A stretch of 64,000 nt of DNA, taken from Lacrimispora sp. 210928-DFI.3.58 (lineage in GTDB: Bacteria; Bacillota; Clostridia; Lachnospirales; Lachnospiraceae). Position 1 is the first letter of the stretch. Each line of letters starts with the position of its first letter. A program made the position numbers and the translations under genes. Positions 42,105-51,749 of the stretch are shown here, in pieces. The DNA lies in contig NZ_JAJCIC010000012.1 in NCBI RefSeq assembly GCF_020554865.1, forward strand, positions 1 to 64,000, written 5' to 3'. The notes under the pieces were generated by a model. It was given only the letters and a program-made list of their open reading frames with translations. It was not told where the DNA came from and searched no databases.

Positions 42105-43241
42105 ATGAAGATTCTGGACCGTTACATCAACCAGCTGCTCGAAAAGAGTACCCCTCAGGCTCCCGTATGGAACATCGAGAAGATCAAAGAGGGCAAGAAA
42201 TCCACCTGGAATTACATTGATGGCTGCATGATCAAGGCGATCATTGAGCTGTACCACATCACCCAGGACTCCCATTATCTGGAATTTGCAGATGCATTTA
42301 TCGACTACTTTGTCAGAGAGGACGGCTCCATTGATTCTTATGATCCAAAGGAGTATAACCTTGACAATGTAAACGCCGGCAAGACCCTCTTCGATCTGTA
42401 TAAGCTGACGGGAAAGGAAAAATACCGCCGGGCCATCGATACCGTATACAGCCAGCTCAAAGGCCAGCCCAGGACCTCCACAGGCAACTTCTGGCACAAG
42501 ATGATCTATCCCAACCAGATATGGCTTGACGGACTTTACATGGCGCAGCCCTTTTACATGCAGTATGAGGTGGCATATAATAATGAAAAGAACTGCCTGG
42601 ATTCCTACAGCCAGTTTCTCCATGTGTATGAGCTGATGCGGGACACGCGCAATGGGCTGTATTACCATGCCTACGATGACTCCCGCCAGATGTTCTGGTG
42701 CGACAAGGTAACGGGGCTTTCTGACAACTTCTGGCTGCGGGCATTGGGCTGGTATGCCATGGCTCTCATTGATACCATGGAGGTAATGCCGGCTTCCATG
42801 GAAAAGGAAAAGAAGGAGCTGGGCAGGATCTATCAGGAGCTCATCGACTCCATGCTCCCCTACCAGGACGAGGCCACAGGCATGTGGTATCAGGTAGTAA
42901 ACCGCGGCGGTATAAAGCCCAACTACCTGGAGGAATCGGGATCAGCCATTTTTGCCTATGCCATCATGAAGAGCGTACGGCTGGGATATCTGGAGGACAG
43001 GTATTTTGCCTTTGGCGAGAAGGCCTTTTTAGGGATCTGCGATACCTACCTTTCTGAAAAAGATGGGGAGCTCCAGCTGGACGGCATCTGCCTTGTAGCG
43101 GGATTGGGGAATAAGGAGATGCGGGAAGGCACCTTTGATTACTATATGCGTGAGCCCATTGTGAAGAATGAGGCAAAGGGCGTGGCGCCTCTCATTCTGG
43201 CATATATTGAGACCATGTTCCGGTATGGAACCGGGAAATAA
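42105..43241 (+). CDS. GH105 unsaturated rhamnogalacturonyl hydrolase
   Basis: A 378-aa cytosolic (alpha/alpha)6-barrel enzyme of the YesR/YteR group that removes the 4-deoxy unsaturated galacturonate from rhamnogalacturonan-lyase products. D142 in IWLDGLYMAQPF corresponds to the catalytic D143 of YteR. D87 in YNLDNVNAG lies where the second acid is expected. The C-terminus ends with the family's GTFDYYMREPIVKNEAKGVA segment. The length is normal and the RBS AAGGAGAGG is strong. It is divergent from the transporter operon with LacI operators between, and is followed by an esterase and a DeoR regulator. Confidence 0.9.
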   Translation: MKILDRYINQLLEKSTPQAPVWNIEKIKEGKKSTWNYIDGCMIKAIIELYHITQDSHYLEFADAFIDYFVREDGSIDSYDPKEYNLDNVNAGKTLFDLYKLTGKEKYRRAIDTVYSQLKGQPRTSTGNFWHKMIYPNQIWLDGLYMAQPFYMQYEVAYNNEKNCLDSYSQFLHVYELMRDTRNGLYYHAYDDSRQMFWCDKVTGLSDNFWLRALGWYAMALIDTMEVMPASMEKEKKELGRIYQELIDSMLPYQDEATGMWYQVVNRGGIKPNYLEESGSAIFAYAIMKSVRLGYLEDRYFAFGEKAFLGICDTYLSEKDGELQLDGICLVAGLGNKEMREGTFDYYMREPIVKNEAKGVAPLILAYIETMFRYGTGK

Positions 43242-43296
43242 GGATCCGTAAAATTTCTTGCTTGAAGAGCAGGGCAGCATTCAGTATAATGGAATT

Positions 43297-43321
43297 AGTT
43301 ACTCGGCTGTGAACAGTAACT
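43297..43321. repeat. Short inverted repeat between GH105 and esterase genes
   Basis: agttact (43297-43303) and agtaact (43315-43321) flank cggctgtgaac. The gaacagtaac end is loosely similar to hairpin family 2; a like word (gttactgtgaaca) occurs at 18344. It could be a degraded copy. Confidence 0.3.
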
Positions 43322-43400
43322 GGAATCATCATTGCTGAAGGCTGTCCTTTTTGCTTTTGCAAAACAGGTACAGCTTCTTTCGGAAAGGCTGGGCTTATTT

Positions 43401-44261
43401 ATGGAGATCAAACATTTTACAATCACAGTTACGTCCGGGGAATGCGGACATGAACGGGTGTCAGAGGAGGGAGCTGATCTGACTGCTTACCTGCTGTCCC
43501 CTGTTTCCTGCGATCCGCAGCACAGGCGTCCTGCCATTATCCTTTGTCCGGGAGGCGGCTACCGCTTTGTCTCGGACAGGGAAGACCAGCCTGTGGCCAT
43601 GGAATATCTGTCTGCCGGATGCCAGGTTTTTGTGCTCCATTACCACACATTTCCCGAATTATTTCCCGTAGCCCTCATGGAACTGGCAAAGGCAGTCTGC
43701 CTTGTGAGGGACCACGCCGGGGAGTGGAGCATTGACCCGGAACAGGTGATCGTATCCGGCTTCTCCGCAGGAGGCCATCTGGCCGGCTGCCTGGGGACCA
43801 TGTGGAATCAGCCCTTCCTGTCCCAGGCCCTTGGAAGGCAGGCAGCGGATCTGAGACCGGACGGAATGCTCCTGTGCTACCCCGTCATCACCTCAGGAGA
43901 ATATGCCCATCGGGGCTCCTTTCTCCATCTCCTGGGCAGGGAGGCTGCCGGAAATGACGATGCGCGGCGCCTTGTCTCCCTGGAGCTTTTGGCAGGACCC
44001 CATACTCCCAGAACCTTCCTGTGGCACACATGGTCGGACAAAAGCGTGCCTGTGGAAAATTCCCTGCTCATGGCCCAGGCTCTAAGGAAAGCAGGTGTCA
44101 GTGTGGAAATGCATCTTTATCCGGGTGGCATCCACGGCCTTTCTCTTGCTACAGAGGAGGTCTCCACACCAGAGCGTGATTGCCTTGTTCCCCACTGCCA
44201 GGGCTGGATCAAGCTGGCGGTGGAGTGGATCAAAGACGGAAAGGATAAGACTTTATGTTAA
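43401..44261 (+). CDS. Carbohydrate esterase-like alpha/beta hydrolase
   Basis: A 286-aa cytosolic hydrolase. It has ILCPGGGYRFVSDREDQPVA (oxyanion region), VSGFSAGGHLAGCLG with the nucleophile Ser, the Asp in HTWSDKSVPVENSL and the His in YPGGIHGLSLA. This is the acetylxylan-esterase/BD-FAE-like group, suitable for removing acetyl esters from imported pectin oligosaccharides. ATG 43401 is preferred although its RBS (GGAAAGG) is distant; a TTG at 43332 would add 23 hydrophobic residues, not a classical signal peptide. It overlaps the DeoR gene by 7 bp, so they are coupled. Confidence 0.75.
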   Translation: MEIKHFTITVTSGECGHERVSEEGADLTAYLLSPVSCDPQHRRPAIILCPGGGYRFVSDREDQPVAMEYLSAGCQVFVLHYHTFPELFPVALMELAKAVCLVRDHAGEWSIDPEQVIVSGFSAGGHLAGCLGTMWNQPFLSQALGRQAADLRPDGMLLCYPVITSGEYAHRGSFLHLLGREAAGNDDARRLVSLELLAGPHTPRTFLWHTWSDKSVPVENSLLMAQALRKAGVSVEMHLYPGGIHGLSLATEEVSTPERDCLVPHCQGWIKLAVEWIKDGKDKTLC

Positions 44262-45004
44262 AGGAAGAACGGCAGTCGATCATATTAAACAAGCTCCATA
44301 CCTCCGGCAAGGTGGTAGTCAGCAGGCTGGCAGTGGAGTTAAATGTATCAGAAGATACGGTGCGCAGGGATCTCTTAGATCTGGACCAGAAAGGCCTTCT
44401 TAAGCGGGTATTCGGAGGGGCTATTCCCTTAGAGCGCCCTGTGATCAACTTCTTTGACCGGGAGGCAGCCGATGTGGAGCTAAAGCAGCGCATGGCCCAG
44501 AAGGCCCTGGGCTTTCTGGAGGCAGAACAGCTGGTAGCCATTGACGGCAGCAGCTCCAACCTGCAGTTCGCAAAAAACATCCCCAACGGCCTGAAGCTCA
44601 CTGTCCTCACCAACAGCTACAGTATTGCCCACGCCTGCTCCATGAAGGAACAGGTGGATGTCATCGTGCTGGGAGGCAGGCTGTTAAAGGATTCCATGCT
44701 GAACGTAGGAGAGGCAGCTGCTGCCCAGGCAGCGGAGTATCACCCGGACCTGTGCTTCATGGGCGTATACGCCATCCACCCGGAATACGGCATGACCATC
44801 CCCTACCCGGAGGAGGTCAGCATCAAGCGGCAGCTCATCCAGTCCTCCAGCCGTGTCATTTCCCTGGTAAGTCCTATTAAGCTCAATACGGTATCGAGAT
44901 ACCGGGTAAGCGGCATCGAGGCCTTCACCACTCTTATCACCGATGATGATGTGCCGGAGGAGATGGCAGCGGATTACCGCAATAAGGGCCTGGACTTTTT
45001 ATAG
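44255..45004 (+). CDS. DeoR-family transcriptional regulator
   Basis: A 249-aa repressor-type protein. The N-terminal helix-turn-helix is ERQSIILNKLHTSGKVVVSR followed by LNVSEDTVRRDLLDLD, and the C-terminal sensor domain begins VAIDGSSSNLQFAKNI, typical of sugar-phosphate-sensing DeoR proteins. Its gene is coupled to the esterase. The divergent region and the transaldolase promoter at 45147 are both possible targets; a phosphorylated sugar derived from pectin could be the inducer. Confidence 0.88.
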   Translation: MLKEERQSIILNKLHTSGKVVVSRLAVELNVSEDTVRRDLLDLDQKGLLKRVFGGAIPLERPVINFFDREAADVELKQRMAQKALGFLEAEQLVAIDGSSSNLQFAKNIPNGLKLTVLTNSYSIAHACSMKEQVDVIVLGGRLLKDSMLNVGEAAAAQAAEYHPDLCFMGVYAIHPEYGMTIPYPEEVSIKRQLIQSSSRVISLVSPIKLNTVSRYRVSGIEAFTTLITDDDVPEEMAADYRNKGLDFL

Positions 45005-45093
45005 AACAGCCGGATCATTGGCCCTGCACTGCAGCCGGGTTCCCTACATTTGCACGACTCATGCATTTTTTTGCGCGAGTTTGTTACTTTTTT

Positions 45094-45134
45094 GGGTATT
45101 TCGATTTTTAAAATCGCAAATTCCCGCATTTTTT
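45094..45134 (+). terminator. Terminator after the DeoR gene
   Basis: cgatttt/aaaatcg at the core, extended by attt/aaat and ggg/ccc with a bulge and a mismatch (45094-45125), then gcatttttt. It ends 12 bp before the next promoter's -35. Confidence 0.65.
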
Positions 45135-45146
45135 GCAATATTTTGC

Positions 45147-45174
45147 TTGACATCATATAGAGATGCGCTATAAT
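45147..45174 (+). promoter_or_regulatory. Strong promoter of the transaldolase gene
   Basis: TTGACA (45147-45152) and TATAAT (45169-45174), both perfect, with 16 bases between. A 60-nt leader runs to the ATG with RBS ggaggg. Confidence 0.8.
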
Positions 45175-45239
45175 ACATTTAGAAATAATAAAGACAGGGA
45201 CAGACACCTGTTCCATATATCCACAGGAGGGTACTTACA

Positions 45240-45893
45240 ATGAAATTTTTTGTTGACACAGCCAATGTAGAAGACATTAGAAAAGCCAATGATATGGGCA
45301 TCATCTGCGGCGTTACCACCAACCCATCTCTGATCGCAAAGGAAGGCAGAGACTTCGGCGAGGTTATCAAGGAGATCACCTCCATCGTTGACGGACCGAT
45401 CAGCGGCGAGGTTAAGGCTACCACCACCGATGCTGAGGGCATGATCAAAGAAGGCCGCGAGATCGCAGCCATCCATCCAAATATGGTTGTTAAGATCCCT
45501 ATGACCGTAGAGGGCTTAAAGGCTGTTAAGGTTCTGGCTTCCGAGGGCATCAAGACCAACGTGACCCTGGTATTCTCCGCTGCACAGGCACTGCTTGCTG
45601 CAAGAGCCGGCGCTACCTATGTATCCCCATTCCTGGGCCGTCTGGATGACATCTCCATGCCGGGTATCGATCTGATCTGCGACATCACCGAGATCTTCCA
45701 GATGCACAACATCAGCACTGAGATCATCGCAGCAAGCGTACGCAACCCGATCCACGTGATCGACTGCGCAAAGGCCGGCGCTGACATCGCAACCGTTCCT
45801 TACAAGGTTCTGGAGCAGATGACAAAGCATCCTCTGACCGACCAGGGTATTGCAAAGTTCCAGGCTGACTATAAGGCTGTATTTGGGGAATAA
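45240..45893 (+). CDS. Small transaldolase (fructose-6-phosphate aldolase/TalC family)
   Basis: A 217-aa TIM-barrel Schiff-base aldolase. K85 in MVVKIPMT matches the catalytic Lys of E. coli FsaA, and [13 protein letters not shown] and the [15 protein letters not shown] segment are family-typical. [13 protein letters not shown] has Phe where fructose-6-phosphate aldolases have Tyr, and Glu stands in SGEVKA, so a true transaldolase acting in the pentose phosphate pathway is favoured. Codon use is highly biased (ATC, GGC, GTT) and the promoter is perfect, suggesting strong expression. It is monocistronic with a hairpin terminator. Confidence 0.88.
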   Translation: MKFFVDTANVEDIRKANDMGIICGVTTNPSLIAKEGRDFGEVIKEITSIVDGPISGEVKATTTDAEGMIKEGREIAAIHPNMVVKIPMTVEGLKAVKVLASEGIKTNVTLVFSAAQALLAARAGATYVSPFLGRLDDISMPGIDLICDITEIFQMHNISTEIIAASVRNPIHVIDCAKAGADIATVPYKVLEQMTKHPLTDQGIAKFQADYKAVFGE

Positions 45894-45924
45894 TCCGAAC
45901 GGATATATGTGAATATGAGAAATC

Positions 45925-45967
45925 GAAAAGCTGCTTTCCGGGAAATATCCGGAGAGCAGCTTTTCCG
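45925..45967 (+). terminator. Terminator after the transaldolase gene
   Basis: gaaaagctgct and agcagcttttc form an 11-bp stem with inner ccgg/ccgg (45925-45965). T residues within the right arm and a later CTTTT serve as the run. Confidence 0.6.
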
Positions 45968-46074
45968 ATCTTGCCTTTTCGTGTACCTATCTTTTTTCAT
46001 TATGTTTGTTTCAAAACAGGGCTCATCATTTTGCCCTCTTCCCTCCCGCGCAGGCCCAGGCCATTGTCCTGCGC

Positions 46075-47229
46075 TTACGGTATCAACTCCTTCCACTCCC
46101 CATATCCTTCCTCCTCCATATCTTCATAGGGGATAAAACGCAGGGAAGCGCTGTTGATGCAGTAGCGTATGCCGCCCAGTTCCTTGGGGCCGTCATTGAA
46201 TACGTGTCCCAGATGGGTGTCGCCAACACGGCTGCGCACCTCCGTCCGCACCATGCCGAAGCTGGTGTCGCTGTATTCCACGACCACCTCAGGATCTATG
46301 GGCTTTGAAAAGGCGGGCCAGCCGCAGCCGGAATCAAATTTATCTGTAGACAGAAACAGCGGTTCCCCGGTCACAATATCTACATAAATGCCCCGTTCAA
46401 AGAAATCATCGTATTCCCCTGTTCCGGGCAGCTCAGTGTCTCCATTCTGGGTAACGCGGTATTGTTCATCCGTCAGCCGTTCCCGCAGCTCCTCATCTGA
46501 GGGCACTGTGTAAGCAGACAGATCCACCAGCCCGGCCATTTGGGGCTTTTCAAACTCAGCCAGCCCGGAAAAGTCCACATGGCAGTAGCCGTTCGGATTT
46601 TTCACGAGATAATCCTGGTGATATTCTTCCGCCAGATAATAGCAGCTAAGAGGGAGAAGCTCTACTACGATAGGAGAATCGTATTTTTCCTGTTCTGCAT
46701 CCATGACGCTTTTCAGTGTCTCAAGGTCGCTTTCATCCGTATAATAGATGCCAGTGCGGTACTGGTTTCCAACATCATTGCCCTGACGGTCAACCGTGAG
46801 GGGATTTACGATCTTGAAAAAATGTTCTGTCAGAGTCCGGAGGCTGACACGGTCCGGGTCATACAGCACATGGACTGTCTCGGCATGCCCGGTCATGTGG
46901 CTGCACACCTCTTCATAAGTAGGATTTTCCGTAGAACCGTTGGCATAGCCGCATGTCACGTCATAGACCCCTGGAATTCTGGAAAAATAGGCCTCAACGC
47001 CCCAGAAGCACCCGCCGGCATAGTAGATCTCCCGCAGTCCCTCCATAACTTCCTCCGGCATTTTTTCTGCTTTCTGTGTCTCCTCCTGGGTTTGCATCGG
47101 ACTGCCGCTCTTTTCCGGCATATCAGTCCCCCCAGCCCCCGTATGATGCTGCCTGAGGATCCTCCCTGCAAATGTCAAAACTAAGCAGACCAAAACCAAA
47201 AATCCAAATGGTTTCCATATTCGTTTCAT
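46075..47229 (-). CDS. msrAB: Membrane-anchored MsrA-MsrB methionine sulfoxide reductase fusion
   Basis: A 384-aa protein with an N-terminal TM helix (about 8-23), a hydrophilic linker of 40 residues, an MsrA domain ([14 protein letters not shown], catalytic C74; YHQDYL near 205) and an MsrB domain ([26 protein letters not shown]; catalytic C357 in RYCINSASL). It reduces both S and R methionine sulfoxide, here probably on surface or secreted proteins. The zinc-binding CxxC pairs of many MsrB domains are absent, as in type-1 fusions. ATG 47229 follows AGGAGGAC. Promoter at 47326-47354. Confidence 0.92.
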   Translation of the reverse strand: MKRIWKPFGFLVLVCLVLTFAGRILRQHHTGAGGTDMPEKSGSPMQTQEETQKAEKMPEEVMEGLREIYYAGGCFWGVEAYFSRIPGVYDVTCGYANGSTENPTYEEVCSHMTGHAETVHVLYDPDRVSLRTLTEHFFKIVNPLTVDRQGNDVGNQYRTGIYYTDESDLETLKSVMDAEQEKYDSPIVVELLPLSCYYLAEEYHQDYLVKNPNGYCHVDFSGLAEFEKPQMAGLVDLSAYTVPSDEELRERLTDEQYRVTQNGDTELPGTGEYDDFFERGIYVDIVTGEPLFLSTDKFDSGCGWPAFSKPIDPEVVVEYSDTSFGMVRTEVRSRVGDTHLGHVFNDGPKELGGIRYCINSASLRFIPYEDMEEEGYGEWKELIP

Positions 47230-47325
47230 AGGCTGTCCTCCTTCTGCCTTCCCGGCCTCAAAATGCTCCTCCTGTTAGCCTGTCTTTATGAGACTCTCTT
47301 ACTTTTATTTTCATCATATACTGCC

Positions 47326-47354
47326 ATTATACATTTTTTAAGTACCCATTTCAA
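47326..47354 (-). promoter_or_regulatory. Promoter of msrAB
   Basis: TTGAAA (47349-47354, minus strand) and TATAAT (47326-47331) are 17 bases apart, about 90 bp before the ATG. Confidence 0.65.
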
Positions 47355-47395
47355 TCATTGCCTGAACTGACAAGCTAAAACTTCTAAAAAGCAGA

Positions 47396-47423
47396 AGAAA
47401 AAGGGAGGACTCAAAGGCCTCCC
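47396..47423 (-). terminator. Terminator after the GntR gene
   Basis: gggagg/cctccc stem (47403-47408, 47418-47423) with TTTTTC following on the minus strand, just past the GntR stop. Confidence 0.7.
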
Positions 47424-47429
47424 CGAAAT

Positions 47430-48065
47430 CTAATAAATATGTGACTGAAGATGCAGCTTCATCTTCTCAACATCATGATTTCTAATACAATTCAAATATT
47501 CCCGGTGTTCATTCGCAACAATATTCAGTGAATCCTTTACAATCCCCTGAAACAGCAGGCGGGAGTGGATCCTGGTTTTGATATTATTCCAGAGTGCACA
47601 GATAGTAGGGCTGGCTGCACGTTCAATGATGTAAGAGTGAAATCTCATATCCAGATCCGTAAGCTGATAAAAATTGTCCTTTTCATTAGCAGATTCCATC
47701 TGGTTGATCAAATCCTCCAGATAGCTGTAATCTTCATCCTTAAGGGATAAATAAGCGTTCGGCGCAACATACCCTTCAATGATCCGCCGGGTAGGTACAA
47801 ATACCTTTTCCGTCTCCTCTGAGTCCATTTCAAGGACAATGGTTCCCCGATGAGGATGAGAATATGTCAGCCCTTCCTGATCAAGCTGCCTGATCGCCTC
47901 TCGCACCGGACCACGGCTGATACCCATCTGTGAAGCAATTTCTGTTTCCAGCAAACGCTCTCCCGGAGGTAGATCACCCTTCACAATAGCGGTCTTAATT
48001 GATTCATATGCCAAATTTTTCAGAGACTGCTTTGGCGTTTTTGAAAACGTAAAAGCTTCTGCCAT
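47430..48065 (-). CDS. GntR-family regulator, FadR/FCD type
   Basis: A 211-aa DNA-binding protein. The winged helix-turn-helix reads LAYESIKTAIVKGDLPPGER, LLETEIASQMGISRGPVREA, then IRQLDQEGL. The helical FCD sensor domain follows, with D and H metal/ligand residues in DLDMRFHSYIIE and NEHREYLNCI. It is slightly short at the C-terminus. It is transcribed away from the dehydratase operon and is the likely regulator of that operon, responding to a carboxylate such as the sugar acid being degraded. Confidence 0.88.
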   Translation of the reverse strand: MAEAFTFSKTPKQSLKNLAYESIKTAIVKGDLPPGERLLETEIASQMGISRGPVREAIRQLDQEGLTYSHPHRGTIVLEMDSEETEKVFVPTRRIIEGYVAPNAYLSLKDEDYSYLEDLINQMESANEKDNFYQLTDLDMRFHSYIIERAASPTICALWNNIKTRIHSRLLFQGIVKDSLNIVANEHREYLNCIRNHDVEKMKLHLQSHIY

Positions 48066-48158
48066 TTAAATTCCTCCACCATATAATTCTTCTTGTTATT
48101 CATTATTTTTGTAAACATAAAAGTTTGTGTATCTTATTTTCCTACATAATCCCCCCAT

Positions 48159-48233
48159 TGTCAACAGAAAAAAACAAAGTTTGTATAATGTTAACAAAAA
48201 ACAGTTGACAAAATAATAAACAAAATGTATGAT
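48159..48233. promoter_or_regulatory. Divergent promoter/operator region, GntR versus dehydratase operon
   Basis: Plus-strand promoter: TTGACA 48205-48210 and TATGAT 48228-48233, 17 bases apart. On the minus strand a TTGACA lies at 48159-48164 with a weak -10. tgttaaca (48189-48196) is a perfect palindrome, and tgtcaaca (48159-48166) plus gttgacaa (48204-48211) are close variants, so three operator-like half sites surround the promoters. Confidence 0.5.
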
Positions 48234-48300
48234 GGAATCACAAGATCAAGCGACATGTTGCACAAACTTTAAGCAAAATAAGAATATAAGAGGTGGAGAT

Positions 48301-49443
48301 GTGAAGATAACAAAAGTGGAGGCGATCCCGGTTCGCCAAAAGGGAGAAATCAAGAAGATCAACGACAGTGCACAGGACGGGATCATTATCAAGGTCTATA
48401 CGGACGAGGGCATTGTAGGCTACGGCGAGGTAGATTCCGCGCCATGGGTAGTAAAGGCAGTTATTGACTCTCCTGTATCCCACAGGATATGCCAGGGACT
48501 GGGACAGGCTATCATCGGCGAGGATCCCTTTGAGACAGAAAAGATTTGGGAGAAAATGTTTCTCTACAGCATGTTTTACGGCCGCCGCGGCGTTGTTATC
48601 CATGCCATGAGCGGTATCGATATTGCACTGTGGGATATCAAAGGAAAAGCTCTCAATATGCCGATCTGTAAGCTCCTGGGCGGCACCTACAGAGATAAGG
48701 TAAGGGCTTACGGAAGCACGCTGATGCCCTATACCCCGGAGGAGGCTGCCGAGGAGGCCCTTAAATGGAAGGAACAGGGCTTTACCGCAGTGAAGATGGG
48801 ATGGGGAGGCTTTGAACTGCCCCAGTCAGAATGTGTAAAGCTGGTGGAGGCTTCAAGAAACGCTATTGGAGATGACATGGATCTCATGCTTGACGTGGGC
48901 TTTATCCCCTCCAGCGATTTCCCTGTTACCGCTGCTTCCCGGTTATTACTCATCAATGAGATCCGGCAGTTTAATCCATATTGGATCGAAGAGGCTGTTT
49001 ATCCGGATGACTATGAGGGCTACAAAATGCTGGCAGAGCGTACGGATGTCCGGATCGCAGGCGGCGAAAACGAGACAACACGTTATGGCTTTAAGCAGCT
49101 CATCGAAGAATGCAAACTGGATATCCTGCAGCCCGACATCACAAGATGCGGCGGCCTGACGGAGGCCAAAAGGATAGGGACCATGGCACTGGCCCATAAT
49201 ACTACCGTTATTCCCCATGCATGGAGCAGCGGAATCGTCATTGCCGCTTCTCTCCATTTCATTGCATCTCAGCCCAACTCTGATCTGCTGGAATACTGCG
49301 TCTGGGACACTCCCATCCGCAAAGAAATGCTCAAGCAGGATTTCACACTGAAAGACGGCTATGTGGATGTTCCTAAGGGACCTGGCCTGGGAATCGAAAT
49401 TGATGATGAAGCGATTGAAAAATACCGCTGCGATGTATTCTAA
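48301..49443 (+). CDS. Enolase-superfamily acid-sugar dehydratase (mandelate racemase group)
   Basis: A 380-aa cytosolic enzyme. The capping domain is VKITKVEAIPVRQKGE to GIDIALWDIKGKALNMPICK, then a TIM barrel with metal ligands D198 (LMLDVGF), E230 (YWIEEAVYP) and E256 (AGGENETT). A His-Asp dyad (H306 in IPHAWSSG, D279 in LQPDITRCGG) places it in the mandelate racemase subgroup. In the Lys motif VKMGWG only K165 is present; the second Lys of KxK is Gly, which is unusual. GTG 48301 is the start, with AGGTGGAG before it; an ATG at 48229 overlaps the promoter. The substrate is probably a sugar acid. Confidence 0.82.
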   Translation: MKITKVEAIPVRQKGEIKKINDSAQDGIIIKVYTDEGIVGYGEVDSAPWVVKAVIDSPVSHRICQGLGQAIIGEDPFETEKIWEKMFLYSMFYGRRGVVIHAMSGIDIALWDIKGKALNMPICKLLGGTYRDKVRAYGSTLMPYTPEEAAEEALKWKEQGFTAVKMGWGGFELPQSECVKLVEASRNAIGDDMDLMLDVGFIPSSDFPVTAASRLLLINEIRQFNPYWIEEAVYPDDYEGYKMLAERTDVRIAGGENETTRYGFKQLIEECKLDILQPDITRCGGLTEAKRIGTMALAHNTTVIPHAWSSGIVIAASLHFIASQPNSDLLEYCVWDTPIRKEMLKQDFTLKDGYVDVPKGPGLGIEIDDEAIEKYRCDVF

Positions 49444-49482
49444 TGCTGTTACTACACTCAAATACACAAAGGAGGTAATCAT

Positions 49483-50811
49483 ATGAAAAAAATATTTTCT
49501 GTTATCCTAGCAACAGCTCTGCTCACATCCTCTCTTACAGGCTGTGGAGCAAAGGAGCCAACAGGCACAGACAGTACCACCGCTCCTGCCCAGTCAGAAG
49601 CTGCCGCAGAAGAAGGCAAAACGAAAATCCAGGTCATGGGGCCTTGGGTTGTGGAAAGCCCGGAGGACAAGATCCTGGCAGATGTAGTGGAAGGCTTTGA
49701 GGCAGCGCACCCGGAATATGAAGTGGAGCTGATCGGTGTTCCATCTGCTGATCTTCTCACAACCGTACAATCCATGGCAGCCTCCAGCACGCTTCCCGAT
49801 TTAGTCATCACCAACGGAGCAAATAATGCTGCCTGGAAGGAAATGGACATTATAGGCGATATCAGAGAGGAATTTGACCAGGAGTTTTTAGATGGATTTT
49901 ACCCGGAAATGTTAAAGGAATTTACCTATAACGATGAGCTTTTCGGACTGCCCACCTGTGCCGCTCCCTTTGTCCTTTTGCTGAGGAACGACCTGCTTAC
50001 AGAAGCCGGACTGGATGTGCCGGAAAGCTTTGATGAAATCGTTGAGGCCGCTCAGAAGCTGACTGTAGACACAGACGGAGACGGAAAGATCAACCGGTAC
50101 GGCATGAGCCTCATGGGCTTCCCTGACAGCAACAATGCACTGCGGTTCACCCTGGCATTATTTGCAGCAGGAGCCCCGGACATTTATGCAGATGAGACTG
50201 GCAAGTGGGCGACAAAGATCGACTCTGAGGATGGCATCCGCACATTCAAATTCTACTATGATCTGGCGATCCGCGATGGCTCTGTTCCTCCAGGGGCTAC
50301 AGAGGTAGACTACAAGACTATGATAAACCTCCTTGCAACTGACCAGGTAGCAATGGCAATCAGCGGCCCGCACACCATTGGCAGCATTGTAGCACAGAAT
50401 CCGGAGATGGAGGGAAAATTCATCGCTGTCCCGCTGAAGGATAAGAATACTGTAGCATATTTAAACCCCTATGGAATGATCATGTTCAAGGATGCTCCCA
50501 ATAAGGAGGGCGCAATCGAATTCCTGAAATATGCATCTGAGAATTTTGTGGAGATGACACGTGTGACAAAGCGTCCGCCTTCCAGGATCGAGCTGGAGGA
50601 GGTTGCAAGGGAGGCAGCCCCTGAGGTTGCAGCAATTCTGGACTGCGCACAATACAATATTGATTATGCCGCTGTTCCCTTCCGCGGTGAAGAGGCTAAT
50701 ATTGTAGCTGAAAATGTGAACGCCATGCTGGCCGGAAGCATCAAATCACCGGAAGAAGCAGCTAAGCTCACAGCAGAAGCTGTACAGGCTGTTTTAGATG
50801 CCAACAATTGA
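49483..50811 (+). CDS. Family 1 binding lipoprotein of the dehydratase operon
   Basis: A 442-aa extracellular solute-binding protein. The signal peptide MKKIFSVILATALLTSSLTG ends in a lipobox at SLTGCGAKE. A Thr/Ala/Glu-rich linker then leads to KIQVMGPWVVESPEDKILAD. The RBS ggaggtaa is strong, and the gene starts 39 bp after the dehydratase stop. Family members bind sugars or glycosylated small molecules; the neighbouring enzymes suggest an N-acylated or acidic compound. Confidence 0.88.
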   Translation: MKKIFSVILATALLTSSLTGCGAKEPTGTDSTTAPAQSEAAAEEGKTKIQVMGPWVVESPEDKILADVVEGFEAAHPEYEVELIGVPSADLLTTVQSMAASSTLPDLVITNGANNAAWKEMDIIGDIREEFDQEFLDGFYPEMLKEFTYNDELFGLPTCAAPFVLLLRNDLLTEAGLDVPESFDEIVEAAQKLTVDTDGDGKINRYGMSLMGFPDSNNALRFTLALFAAGAPDIYADETGKWATKIDSEDGIRTFKFYYDLAIRDGSVPPGATEVDYKTMINLLATDQVAMAISGPHTIGSIVAQNPEMEGKFIAVPLKDKNTVAYLNPYGMIMFKDAPNKEGAIEFLKYASENFVEMTRVTKRPPSRIELEEVAREAAPEVAAILDCAQYNIDYAAVPFRGEEANIVAENVNAMLAGSIKSPEEAAKLTAEAVQAVLDANN

Positions 50812-50879
50812 CAGGCGCCCCATAAATAAAAGCTGTTTTGGAAGAAAATGGGAGTTCAAGGAAGAAGGAGGTGGCGTAT

Positions 50880-51749
50880 ATGGGTAAATTTCTTGAGAGG
50901 CATTTTACGCTGATATTCTTTTTGCCGGCGGCCATCCTGTCAATCCTGTTGATTATTTATCCTATGCTCTACGGGGTTTATATCAGTTTTTTCGATACAA
51001 ACCTTGTTAATAAATGGAACTTTATTGGTTTAAAGAATTACACAGGCCTGCTGTCCAATACGGCTTTTTGCAACAGCCTTGTTGTAAATCTTAAGTTTAT
51101 TCTTATCGTCGTAGCCGGTCATTTTATGATCGGCACGATGTTAGCGACAATCTTAAATAAAAATATCAAGGGACGTGTATTTTTCCGCTGCATCCTGATG
51201 CTGCCATGGCTGATCCCTGAGGTTGTCTTTGCAGTGCTGTTTAAATGGATCCTCAACCCACAGTATGGTATCATCAACTTTTCCCTCATTGATATGGGGC
51301 TTCTGTCAGACACTGTCTCCTGGCTGGGAAATGTAAATCTGGCGCTTCCTGTCGTAGCTGCTATCTGCATCATAAAAGGCTATCCGTTTGTGATGATCAT
51401 GGTGTTATCTGCACTGCAGACAGTGCCGGAAGAGATCTATGAGGCTGCACAGGTTGACGGATGCAGTGATATGAAGGCATTCTGGCGCATTACCGTTCCC
51501 TCTATCCTTCCGGTTCTCACTGTTGCATTCATTCTTGATACTGTCAACTGGTTCAAGCACTATACAATGGTGAATATCCTCACAGGAGGAGGACCTGCCA
51601 ATTCCACCAGCCTTGTCAGCGTTACGATTTATAAAACTGCCTTTGGTTCATTCAAATTCGGAGTAGCCGGAGCTATGGCTGTGATCGTATTCTTCATCTG
51701 CTACCTGATGAGCTGGATTTATAGGAGGCTGACCGATGAAAAAGATTAA
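50880..51749 (+). CDS. ABC transporter permease, MalF-like (dehydratase operon)
   Basis: A 289-aa CUT1 permease with six helices and the EAA loop EIYEAAQVDGCSDMKAF near residue 187. ATG 50880 follows AAGGAGGTGG; an upstream GTG or ATG at 50838 is less likely. It overlaps its partner by 14 bp. Confidence 0.88.
   Translation: MGKFLERHFTLIFFLPAAILSILLIIYPMLYGVYISFFDTNLVNKWNFIGLKNYTGLLSNTAFCNSLVVNLKFILIVVAGHFMIGTMLATILNKNIKGRVFFRCILMLPWLIPEVVFAVLFKWILNPQYGIINFSLIDMGLLSDTVSWLGNVNLALPVVAAICIIKGYPFVMIMVLSALQTVPEEIYEAAQVDGCSDMKAFWRITVPSILPVLTVAFILDTVNWFKHYTMVNILTGGGPANSTSLVSVTIYKTAFGSFKFGVAGAMAVIVFFICYLMSWIYRRLTDEKD

Noticed and set aside
45240..45893. True fructose-6-phosphate aldolase
   Set aside because: The active-site segment has Phe in SPFLGR and a nearby Glu, which favour transaldolase; an assay could still overturn this.
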